Positions 34,437 to 45,280 of a stretch of 64,000 nt of DNA are shown piece by piece. A program made the translations under genes and the position numbers. The notes below the pieces were generated by a model that saw only the letters and a program-made list of their open reading frames with translations, ran no database searches and was not told the origin of the DNA. Each line of letters starts with the position of its first letter. Within the stretch, counting starts at the first letter, position 1. The stretch is from the NCBI GenBank assembly GCA_963682175.1, contig OY821777.1, forward strand, positions 19,612,001 through 19,676,000, given 5' to 3'. Source of the stretch: Triglochin maritima (taxonomy: Eukaryota; Streptophyta; Magnoliopsida; Alismatales; Juncaginaceae).

Positions 34437-35606
34437 TGGGAGTGATTGTGAATGTGATTGTGGGTATATTAAATTAATCAAAACAACTCGAGGAGATTCA
34501 CGTACGGTCATGGCCACATGGGAGACCTATAAACTTATATTATAATATCATTTTTTTTTCCTTCTGCAGGTTGTATATTTACATGCACTTTTGGATGGAG
34601 AGAACTGCAGCAATTGAAGAAGTTTTTTGTTTATTTACAGTGAAGAAGAGGGGAAGAATGATGGAAAGAGTAAACCACCTGATAGAATCAGTGAGCTGAA
34701 GTGACTTGTTGCCTCGTGGGTGTGAGTATTCTGGCTAGTGGAAGGGGGACATGAGCTTTAACAAATGTTCCATTCTCCACGTATTCCTGCAAAAGCAAAC
34801 AATAACCTAGTTAAGAAAGACACCAGTTTTCCACAATGTGTCTGATCCGAAGCATCGTTTCAGCTCAATTAAACTAAACTAGAAGTTTAGAACAAAAAAC
34901 TGGTCCACATCAGTGCCTTTTGTCATGCATGTCAATAGGGTTTGCTGTTTACAAGCTACCGGTCATTGCATTTGTACCTGTCATATGTGGGCTCATGTCC
35001 TATGGTCAGCAAAATATGCTCACGAAGGGTAAAGTGCCTACAGGCGATAAGAGGCCTTAAACCTCTCTGAAAAAAGAGGTCTTGTTTACATGATGTTCTG
35101 GTCAGTCCAATAAGTGGACATAATTGTAAATCCTGAATGAAACCATCCAGTAAATAATAATCGATGTGGCATGCAATATGTAAAATGAACAGAGACAGCA
35201 TTGCAGTCTAACAGTAAGAATAGCCTCTATCTTCTGATCTCAGTAAAAACTTCCAAGGCAGGAAATCAACATAGAATATTCTAACTATATATGAGCACGT
35301 TTACCAAAGAGGATTTTGTTGGATATTATGTCATGATTCTTTTTGTAACAATTAACTAGGTGGTGCTTAGCAAGCTTCCTAACATATAGACATGCAACTG
35401 GGTTCTAAATTTTTGCATCTCTTGGAAGTTTATAGTGATACTCACTGTTCCTTCTACCACCCCAACTTGATGTATTGTGCTCAGAAGTTCTTTTTCATAA
35501 GGAACGAAAGCTTCAACAGGTACCAAAGCATCCTGCATTATGGTAGACATCATATGGGAAACCAATCTGCAACTTATTGATGTTTGACTGTAGCAGCTCT
35601 ACAGAG

Positions 35607-35640
35607 AGAGAAAGAAAGAAAGATAGATAGATAGAAAGAG
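35607..35640. repeat. GA/GATA simple repeat in an HflX intron
   Basis: AGAAAGAAAG then GATAGATAGATA, in the intron between exons 9 and 10. Confidence 0.85.
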
Positions 35641-36517
35641 ATGAATCACAATCACCTTCAGCTTCTCCTGAACTGCATCAAGGAGATCCTTCATCCCATC
35701 ACCACTTTGGGCTGATATGCAAACGGCTCCCTGTTTCTCGGCTTCCTCCTTAACTTTACGAGGATCAGGGACTTTGTCAACCTGTAAAAATCGAATGATT
35801 GGCTGCTTGTACGAGACATTGTCAAAAGACAAAATGAATCTGTTTCCACATGTACTTATTGGCAATCATCAAAAGGAGGTAAATAAAAGTCAACCACTAC
35901 CAAAATTTATGATATCATCAAAAATTGCAAAAAAAAAGAAAATTACATCACCTTATTCCAAACAATCAACCTGGGTATCAATCAAACATCTAATTCCGAT
36001 AGAACTTTGTCAACAGCATCGATCTGTAACTGAGCTAGAGGATGACTGAGTTGAAGCCATCAAATGAATCATCATTTCATATGTACAAGGAATAATTCAG
36101 AGATTCTAACTTAATTGACAACTTAAACTTCACATTACCTGATATCAACAACGTGGACAAGAAGTGCAGATTCTGATATTTCCTCCAGAGTAGCTCGAAA
36201 TGCAGCAACCTGTAATATTCTAAGAATTTTAAAAGCAACCAGAGATGCCGGCTTTCTTAAAAAGAAAGTGAGATGCGCTGTTTGGATATTATACCAGTGT
36301 TGTGGGGAGTTTTTGAATGAATACCACAGTATCAGTTAGAAGGAACTCTTTCCCATTGTTCACCTGCAAAAGTATTACATACTTTCTTTTCACTGCCATA
36401 AATGTTAACTCAGGTAACAGACAAACCAAATGCTGCTTCTCAAAAGTGGAACCAGGCATGGATTCTCGATTCCACCCGTCGAATCTTTAACTACATAATA
36501 AATTACTGATTCTTCAC

Positions 36518-36544
36518 GGGGGGGGGGGGGGGGGGGGGGGGGGG
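36518..36544 (+). repeat. Poly(G) run of 27
   Basis: 27 consecutive G on plus, in the intron between exons 5 and 6 of the HflX gene (C run on the sense strand). Such long G runs are rare in plant DNA and unstable in sequencing. Confidence 0.95.
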
Positions 36545-36879
36545 ATCTTTAGACGTCACACCAAGACAAACAAGGTCTTGCACTTTTTTGATCATTCATA
36601 GATAGAAAAAGACGTACAAGTGTCAAAAGTGGGGGAAACCAAAAATATATGGAAAAGCAGCTCCGTTACGGGCAAAAACCAACAATGACCACAAAATCCC
36701 CCACAATGAGCACCGTGGATCAAAAGACTAAAAGATATTGGCTGATGACCCATGGGAGACCCAAAAGGGTTCAACATAAAAGAAATTGACCTTCAATAAA
36801 ATCCCGGTTAAGCAGAAGTGTACTAGTTTGAGACTCAAAGCTTTAAGAAAGCACTGTGCAATTGTGCGTGAAAGCACAG

Positions 36880-37075
36880 CTAGCGTTAAAGTGACTCCCA
36901 ACGGATAGGAAACTAGCCGTTGGGTGCCTATGCGACAACTGTGCGACACACAGTTCCAACTGTGCCAACTATGTGACAACTGCGACGCACACGGGGTGCA
37001 TAGGCAATATCCCACACTGTGCGGGTCGCATATGCGATTAAGCCTCCTTATGCCACTTATGCGACGCACACTTTA
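36880..37075. repeat. Possible degenerate MITE in an HflX intron
   Basis: Bounded by GCGTTAAAGTG and CACTTTAACATTG, which are inverted relative to each other. The inside has several TGCGAC / TGTGCGACAC repeats. No clear target duplication was found. Confidence 0.4.
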
Positions 37076-39989
37076 ACATTGCTTGAGTCTCAAAAATGGT
37101 TTACTAGCTTGGCGACAGTAATCACTAATCACAACATCGATAGACATTAGGTCAACACATGGAGACACCAAGAAATTTGGTCAAGTAAATTTTCCATCGA
37201 CTCCAATGTTAAGCTTATATGAAAGAATTAACTCCACTTAAAGCATATAAATGTGTCTACCTACAAAGAAATAGACTACATTTCAGAATCTTGTAATCAG
37301 AGGTCATCTGCAACTAATTTACCCTTGGATTAAAAGAACATGTGGCTACCTCATGAATAACAATAACTAACAATTTCAGGCTTCCTGCCAAACATTTTTT
37401 ATTTATTTTCCAACATGTAGAAGGGCTAGACATGTTTTTCAAATTATTACCTACTGTAATTTTCTAAATAAGCAATCCATATCTAGTCTCAACATCTGAA
37501 AGCAACTTCGAGTTTACAAGCTAACCTGCACCCTTCTGGTAGTTGGATCTAGTGTTGCAAATAACTGGTCCTCCGCAAGAACAGTTGCCCCAGTCAAGCA
37601 ATTCAAAAGAGTGCTCTTTCCGGCATTAGTATATCCTACCTGCAAAATTGTAGCACAAGTGTTTTGAGACTCTTGGTTGGATACCCCATCCCATCCTTAC
37701 ACATGGTCACAAGAAAATAACATTGTAGAGGGATACTGTAGTAAAGAATGTTCAGAAGACATTGTAATGCATGATTGACGAAATATTACAGGAAAGTCCC
37801 TATGCTACAGAAATTTCTCCAAGTTGCCGTACCAGAGAGACAACAGGAACTGAAACAGATAAACGACGGTTCCGATATTGTTGGCGATGAAGACGAACAG
37901 ATTCCAATTCTTTTCTCAAGACACCAATCTACAAATAGATAACGGCATATAAATTAAAACAGTATGTTCGGAAGTTAACAAACTAAATAGATGCATGAAA
38001 ATCACAAGCACGGAAATTAGAAGACAAATAGGGAAATAAGAGGATATTTAAGAGTGCAAAAAAGTGCTAGAATGGGTCTTGTCCAACACAAATGGACTGC
38101 TAAGAACTAGAGAACTGGGAAAACAAAAACATGTAAGCTATTCCCGCAATCATGTCACTGAGAGCTGGCCCAGTATTTACAACTATACACTTCCTAATAA
38201 ACATAAAATCTAAGCACTTCATAAATTTTCAGGTAGATAAATCTTGAGTTCCTGTAAGCTTGAATTTTACAAGAATAGAGTGCACATAAGCTGAATATCT
38301 ATTTTAGAAGCCCTTTCTTTTAGATTAGCAGATTATATTTGAAATAAAGATTAAAAGCTAATTACACGAGCTGAAAACATGGTTGGAGAAGAGTAAAATA
38401 GCTGCAATTTTCAGCATGATGGCCAGCTTGGACATTCCTAAACACATTTATCAAATGCCGAATTATCACATATCATTAGAAACACATCCAGATGCTATAA
38501 CAGACGTGCAGATTGGTCTGACACATTCTCTCTTACCTCCAATGAACAGGCAAAATGACAGAATCCCTTGTATACATGAATTATAGAAAATCTATTACAA
38601 AATAAAAGTTACCTGAGTTCGCAAGATACGTTTATCTACTTCAATTTGCTTTTCTCCCATTCCCTTAACCTGCCCGCCAGCTTGACGTTCCAAATGACTC
38701 CACATTTTAGTTAGTCTGGGAAGTTGGTATTCCATCTGTGCCAAGGAAACCTATACACAATTTTCGAAAGACATCGCAATAAAATGATGATTCAGTTGTG
38801 AAAAAAATGACAATATTAACGATATTAATCTAATACCTTCTAGGAAAGATCAATTTAAAGACAAAAAGGTATAAAAAAAGGAGACAAACATCAAAGGAAG
38901 TGTCAACACATTAGATACATAAAGCAGTTATTTGCGTAACAATAAGTTAAATAATATCCTGAATCTCATTATATTTAATGACATCTGGTCAGCAACTAGA
39001 GGTTTGGAAGGGACAATAATAATGCAAGGGACCAAGGGTATCAAAGAACACACAGTGTGGAGGCTTAAAAAATTTACTCTACGAGTTATAAACATTTTTC
39101 TATGTTCAGTTTTTACTGGAAAGGTATTATTTTTAGTCGAGTGAAAGGTAATTTCAGTATAGGATATATACAGGAAATATTGAAATCAAGAGAGCTGCCA
39201 GACAGTTGCCAAACAATCGGGAGAACGTCACAAGACCTTGGCTGCTTTAGTAAAGACGTGGATGTGAAGAAGAAATAAATACTTGCTTTGCAGTTACAGT
39301 GAGGTACCTTACCCCTACCAAGAGCGTACTCATCAATAATCAGTAAAAGCTAAAAGGCAGAACTCAGCCACATTAAATAACAGTAGAGATCTAGAGAATT
39401 GCCTGTAAAGATGCTTCATGTGTTGCTGCTCTTTGATTGAATATATCGAGAATAAGAGCTGTACGATCACAAACCCTAACACCCCCACCAAAAGCTTTTT
39501 CCAAGTTACGTAATTGTCTGTCAGTAAGCAATCACACATTAAAAGAAATAGTAGCTTTAAGAATATAGTGCTTACTAATGCCTCTACAAATTATTTAGTG
39601 AATTGTAAATTTCAGCATTCAACTTAATTGGGGGAAAAAATAGCACAGAGTGTGTTAAGTATCAATCAATTGACAATAATAATGTAAGGTTACAAGAGCA
39701 AAATATATTCAATTGGGGACAACTACCAACATTCCATGGATTTTATTAACTAAACAAATGTTGCACACAATAATAAGAAGATTTTTCCCATTCATGTGAT
39801 TTTTTCAGTGTTTGCACCTCAGAAATTGTTCTTGCAGAAAATGGAAAAGAAGTACGGTTATGACAACAATACCCTGCTGAGAGCTCGCCATCAAATATTA
39901 CTGTCTCAACATCAAGAGCATGGATGGCACTCTTTATTTCTGCAACTTTACCAGATCCAATATATGTCCTTCGATTTGGAGCTGTAAGT

Positions 39990-41344
39990 CTGAAATAGAT
40001 TTAGTGGGGCATTGCATTTAAATAACTAGATTGTAGAAGTAATTCATATAGAAAATAAGTTGAAATAAAACATCACTGAGTTTATTTTTTTGGCAAAGTA
40101 TTTTACAATATGAAAACATAAGCAATAATTATATGGTGATCTTTTTATGCACAAAAACCTACTTCCACGACCTGTTGTCATCTATTTAGAATTTATATTC
40201 TACATGCGAAATTCAATAAAGAGCTTCCAAACAACTAAATATGGAAGTATGTGAAAATCTAAATTAATGCATTTCTGAATTTGAAAGAGCACATGTAACA
40301 TTCCAAGAGATCAATCGGTGAAAAAATCTCTTATAAATAACTAGTGGTGAAATCAAAGTAACAGATTGTAAGTTAATCAGATGCATCACATATTCACATT
40401 ACAAACATAAATACAATGTTGAAATCATTGGAACTAGAATTCCTATATCTGCAAATCGACATCATTTATGATACCCTTTTTCATAGAAGGTGAGCTATAA
40501 TAATTCTAAGCCCTACTTTTTTTCGATCGGTATTATAAGCTCTGTTTCTATTGATATAGGTCTCCATATCTTTTTTGCAGGAGTCTGAAATCCTACCTCT
40601 ATGGAAACAACCACAGACACACATCCCTATGTGATATGGGCCGTTGTTATTTGGTATTTCGTGAGATTATATAATTCCCAAATCACGTGGAATTTCTAGA
40701 TCCTACCTCTGGACACCTTTAATAACACCATATTAAGAATTAAGAAGGTAATTTCAAATTCTGGATTTACAATTCTCACATACAACCATCTAAAGAGATC
40801 ATTTGCGAAGAGTATAATTTCACTGTCAAGTTGAACAGGTAATTAGTGAAGAGTATAATTTCATTGTCAAGTTGAACAGGTCATTAGCGAAGAGTATAAT
40901 TTCACTGTCATGTTCAACCGTCCAAATACAATCTCAAGTAAACTAATGCAAGGATATAAAAGCGTGAGAAGGTCTCTCAGGTCAAGGTGATTTGAGAATC
41001 TGAGATAGGGTGTGTCTACTAGCAATACTGCAGCTACTTTTGTAAAGTCTGCATCCCGCAAAAACGATGAAATGCTCAAATAAAAACAGAAACAAGTCTC
41101 CAGCACAATATCCACGCGAATGTGATTGAAGTTTGTGTCTTATAAACATGAACCTTGAGCACAAAAGAGCTAAAAAGCAAGTTCTACCTAAATCTTGTTT
41201 TATGTGAGAAATGTGAGTATGCTTGTTTGAAATAAAGAGAATACTTAACTTGATGGTTTCTGCCATAATTTTTAAGTACATTTCATGCTCATTTAGGTTC
41301 TTAATAACAAATTTGTTCATGCCAATATTAACCACTTAGGGTAG
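39990..41344. other. Upstream flank of the HflX remnant; no exon found
   Basis: I searched the minus strand for the missing HflX N-terminal exons (for example an AQLADTAGL-type segment) and saw none. Minus ORFs of 82 and 117 codons near 40870-41335 match nothing I know. Confidence 0.4.
40804..40915 (+). repeat. Three tandem copies of an approximately 45-bp unit
   Basis: GCGAAGAGTATAATTTCACT is repeated three times with a few substitutions, followed each time by GTCAAGTTGAACAGG or a variant. Confidence 0.85.
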
Positions 41345-41727
41345 TGATTTGGATGATATGTCTTGCCATAAGGTATTCTTATACATAGCAACACTCCCTA
41401 CACTTGTGCTCTATTGAATGCATTTGTCACCATTTATTTTATGTGTACACACACTCCACCCCTTAGGGTTTTTCCATTCCTGATTTCCAGCTTGCTTTTA
41501 TTAGTCACTTAGTCTAGTTTTATTTCATCTCATGCTTTCATCTTCTTGTTTGTTTCGTGCTAGTTTAACGTAGCTAGTTTAGTTCAATCAATCTCCTTCT
41601 CCCCTCTTTTCCCACTCGGTTTCTGAAGAACCGAAGTTCACACAACTCCTCGTGGACACGACCCGTATTTGTCACGTCTTCACCGACATCGTGCACTTGC
41701 GGTAATATAAACGATCAATCAATCCTC
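41345..41727 (+). mobile_element. 3' fragment of an Athila-family LTR
   Basis: Matches the last 380 bp of the LTRs at 14124 and 22601: ACACACTCCACCCCTTAGGG, CCCGTATTTGTCACGTCTTC, ATCGTGCACTTGCGG. No primer site or gag follows. It ends where a copia LTR fragment begins. Confidence 0.8.
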
Positions 41728-43040
41728 CTATAGATCACACCATAAAATTGGGAAACAAGAAGCTTGATTTTGTATTCATATGGTGTATCAGGTTTCATGT
41801 GAAATGGTATAGACGTGGTGAATCGATTCAATCAATATGTCATGAAAAATGACACAATTAGAATCATGAATAAAGTCATATGAGATGTATGTATTATGGG
41901 GTGTAATAGTTTGACATTGCATAACATAATATGTTACATGATATATGAATTTGCTAAACCCCAAAGATCAAATTTTGTTGGATGTAAATTCAAAATTTGA
42001 CAATGGCAAAATTCGGGTCAAAACGGTATACCGTTTTGAAATCGGTCGACCGGGTTCTTCGGAACGGTCGACCGAACAAAGATCGAATGTGCATGGGTCG
42101 GTCGAAAATTATCAAGACATGTCTTGATAATAGGATCGGTCGACCATGTGTAATACGCGGTCGAACGAAAATCTCCAAGAAATTTTTTGGTGATATAACG
42201 GTCGACCGATATAGGGACACAGTCGACCGAAAGTTAAAGGAGAAATTTTGGTAAGTAAACCACAGTGAGACGTGGTTGGACTAAAATTTTCCAGGGACTT
42301 TTTCTCGTGAATATTCGGTCGACCGTGTAGCTCACGGTCCAGCCAAACTTGTCAAAGCATTAACCGTTCAGTCGACCGAGTGGTAATTTTGGTCGACCGT
42401 TCGGCACGATTCTGCCTTGAATTATTAAGAGATTAGTGTTGATCATGAGCTCGATTTGTTCCAATTATGGTCAAATGTTTTTAAGGATGATTATGTGTCA
42501 ATTTGTGATTGGTTTAAGGGAGAGAAAAACAAGAGATCATGGGTTAATGGGTATCCAATGATATGGGTGTTGGGAGGGCCTATCATAAGGTCTCTCTCCC
42601 TACTTGTTTAATGTTAATGCAAAATTCTCTCTCTCTAACATCTCCACTAATCCATCCAAATTTCTCTTAATTATTTTGAGTTTTTGGAGATTAAATCTCA
42701 GGGACCTTTAGAGGGGTTATTAGCTAGATTTTAAGCTTGATTTAGATATTGAATTGGCTTGCTCCTTTCTCTCTAATTTTGTTTAGAGTTTGGTGACCAC
42801 TTGGAGGCGAATCAACCGACGATTTGACGTGCGACGCAACTCCGGATCTTCATAAAGGTTTAGGGAACATTTGAGTATGATCCTCTTACATTTGTTTTAA
42901 TAAATATATATAGATTATATGATATTAGAATAAATGTAAAACAATGTGCATGAAATTGTTGAAAATATGGAAATCGATCTTGTATGCATGTATAAAAAAA
43001 TTTAAATATATACATACATAGGGGCACGAAATCCTATAGT
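41728..43040 (+). mobile_element. 5'-truncated LTR, copia family 2, plus orientation
   Basis: Follows the reverse complement of 59307-60500 in order: CACACCATAAAATTGGGAAA, TTATGGGGTGTAAT, ATAATATGTTAC, the palindrome cluster, TTGTTTAGAGTTTGGTGA, CATTTGTTTTAATA and a final ATCCTATA. The first third of the LTR is missing. TATA-like CCTATCATAAGG is at 42579-42590. Confidence 0.75.
42043..42400. repeat. CGGTCGACCG palindrome cluster E
   Basis: Four exact decamers (first 42043-42052) and about six variants. The cluster ends about 180 bp upstream of the TATA-like site. Confidence 0.9.
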
Positions 43041-43050
43041 TTATACGGCA

Positions 43051-43308
43051 ATGCAAGCATTGATTGCCATACACTCTGGCCTTCAACTACGTGACTTTTT
43101 GGAAGAAGACATGTCTTTCTCCACGAGTAGCTTTCTTTCAATTACGGATTGCATAATACCCTTACCCGAGCACAAATCAAACAACAAATCTCGGTCATTG
43201 ACGTGTCTTGCCCATTTCGTTGTGGGACAACGAAGGATTTTGTTAACATTTTTCTCCTATGCTCTATTACCCACGCCACCCTTTAGCAACCCCGCATACC
43301 TATCCCTA
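43051..43308. other. Short stretch with an unrecognised ORF
   Basis: A plus-strand frame of 107 codons (MQALIAIHSGLQLRDFLEED at its start) runs from 43051 to 43374, into the hAT-like end. I see no domain, and it is probably a chance frame. Confidence 0.25.
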
Positions 43309-43368
43309 GGGCTGAGCATCAGACCGGACCGGACCCGGATGCTCTTTGGGGTTCGGACCGAAGACCGG
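43309..43368 (+). mobile_element. Truncated hAT-type terminus
   Basis: TAGGGCTGAGCATCAGACCG followed by GGACCGGACC and TTCGGACCGAAGACCGG, the usual look of plant non-autonomous hAT ends (TAGGGNTGNGCA plus CCGGTCCGG repeats). Cut by the LTR element that starts at 43369. Confidence 0.55.
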
Positions 43369-45280
43369 TTATGAGATTTTTATTTATACCGCAAGTGCAC
43401 GGCGTCTATGAAGACGTGGCAAGTACGGGTCGAACACAAGGAGGGAGAGATTTCGTAGTTGATGTTATTTTTGATTAAGAGGAAGAAGGAGAGAAGAATC
43501 AATTGGGTTTTTAGGTTTTTGGATTAAGTAGCTAAACATGCACAAATAAAACTAAAACAAGAAATAAGAGAGAAATCCGTTGGATGGAGGTTTAGATTTA
43601 GGTTTAGATCAGAGAATTACTGAAACTTATTGTAAATCATGTTAGTTATGAAGCATTACAAGATAAATGACTTAACATAAACTCAAGTAATCAAAATATA
43701 CTAATCATGAACTTAAAATAATAACATGCAATTCATCTTCTCTAACCCTAAATCCGTCACATCCACCCTTTGGAAAGAGTTAGAAACTCATGGAGGGAGG
43801 AAGACGAAGGGATCCTAGAGAAATTAAAAGAAAAGAGAAACAAAACAAAATAAAACAGAAATTTATTACTAATGATCCAAGACCAAAGGTTCAAAGATGT
43901 GTTACATTCGTCCTACGAGGCTATTTATAGCCGATACAAGGGATACCAATACATAAAACGAGAGTACACGCGTCATCGCACCACAGGCCGGAATTTCAAA
44001 TTTCAAACCCTAAGAGGGGCGGCGAATTCTTCGCCTGTTATGTACAATATGCGGCTAAAACGCCGCCCAGGTTGAAGATATTGCGCCCGGATATCTGTCA
44101 TGTGTTTATGGTATGATTTTATCCTCCTTTGCGCGTCTGGATGGATTCTTTCCAATCTCTTGAGCTCCGGATTAATTCCTTCCATTGTTGGAGATTTATA
44201 ATTGATTTTTTTTCTTTTGACTTTCTCCACACAATAACTTGGTCCTTTTATTTTGTAGTCAGGTCCTTGACATTTTGCATTTAAGCCCCTGACCTTTTTG
44301 TGATTAGCTCCTTGAATGCTTTTGTGCTTGGGTGCATTTCCATTTGAAACCCGATAAACTTGAACTTGGCCTTTGTGATAGAAATGAATCTTTTGCACGT
44401 GTTTACGCTCGGAATGTGGGTAATTTGCATTCAGGTCCCTGTATTCTGTAAATACGACTAAACACGTACCTTAGTAGCATTTATTGATATAAAAGTAATC
44501 TAAATGAAAGACATATGATGCAATGTATGCAATGCATCAACCGGTCAGGTTCGGTCCGGTCCAAAACACCGGACCGAACCAAAATATGCACAACCCTACC
44601 TATCCCATTACGTGGAACACTCACACTTACGGAGTCCATTATGACTTTACTTGCACAACTAACAGTGAACTCAAGTCTTCGGGGGCAACTCGTCAATGCA
44701 GACTGAATTAGCTTTCAAAAACAACATGGCTAGAACTTATAATCAACTCTCTAATCCTAGTTTTGGCAAAATAGCCTTAATCCAATCTTTATTTTGATGA
44801 TGAGTATTAACACTAATGCTAATCTAATTAAATTCACGATTTACATCGCACCCACGGATGCATATTGTTTTTTTGTATCTCTTTTCCTTAATATGTTATC
44901 AAGACTTATGAAGCAAATGGATAGAAGTCAAAACATGCAATCAAACTCAAAGAAGTCTTGTAACTTTACTTTTTATTAAATCCTGGGATCATATATAAAC
45001 TTCTGCACAAATTGGAATCAAAGTGGAACACTTAGAAAAACATAAGATTTTGTCCACACTTCTAGTCGGACGACACAAACGAATCCCTAAGGCAATAAGA
45101 CTCATCCTTTGATTTAACCTAGATTTAGACGACTCATCTTGCCTTGAGTCGTCCGATCCCAGTTGTCAGTAAACACTTTTAGCCTTTTGCTCCACTAGAT
45201 TTGAACGACTTGTTCATCCCTAAGTCGTATGATTCACTATTGTGGTAAAATTCAAACACCAAACTGTGAGATCCTAATCA
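43369..45280 (-). repeat. 3' LTR of the 43369-50894 element
   Basis: On minus it begins TGATTAGGATCTCACAG and ends AAAAATCTCATAA. TATA box GGCTATAAATAGCC (minus) is at about 43918-43931. The 131-codon ORF inside is LTR sequence. Confidence 0.9.
44538..44598 (-). repeat. hAT-like terminus embedded in the LTR
   Basis: Read on minus: TAGGGTTGTGCATATTTTGG then TTCGGTCCGGTG. The same block is at 50153-50213 in the other LTR, so it was in the LTR before the last transposition. Confidence 0.5.

Larger units (their letters stand above)
34688..39989 (-). pseudogene. HFLX: HflX-type GTPase gene, 11 exons, N-terminus missing, one nonsense codon
   Basis: HflX is a ribosome-associated GTPase; plant copies act in organelles. 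Exons in reading order: 39873-39989, 39403-39517, 38613-38750, 37833-37928, 37526-37639, 36295-36363, 36139-36209, 35952-36045, 35656-35781, 35446-35532, 34688-34786. Together they give 375 in-phase codons. Motifs in order: RTYIGSGKVAEI and VIFDGELSAGQLRNLE (HflX N-domain), RVCDRTALILDIFNQRAATH, RQAGGQVKGMGEKQIE, G1 [22 protein letters not shown]3 DTVVF (DTVGF expected), FRATLEEI, G4 WNKVD, G5 SAQSG. Exon 8 has an in-frame TGA between G3 and G4. Upstream exons with the transit peptide are not visible before a retrotransposon fragment at 41345. All splice phases are intact, so inactivation looks recent, or the stop is a sequence error. Confidence 0.9.

Noticed and set aside
43309..44598. One hAT element bounded by the ends at 43309 and 44598
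   Set aside because: The inner end is present in both LTRs, so it belongs to the LTR, not to an element spanning the LTR border.
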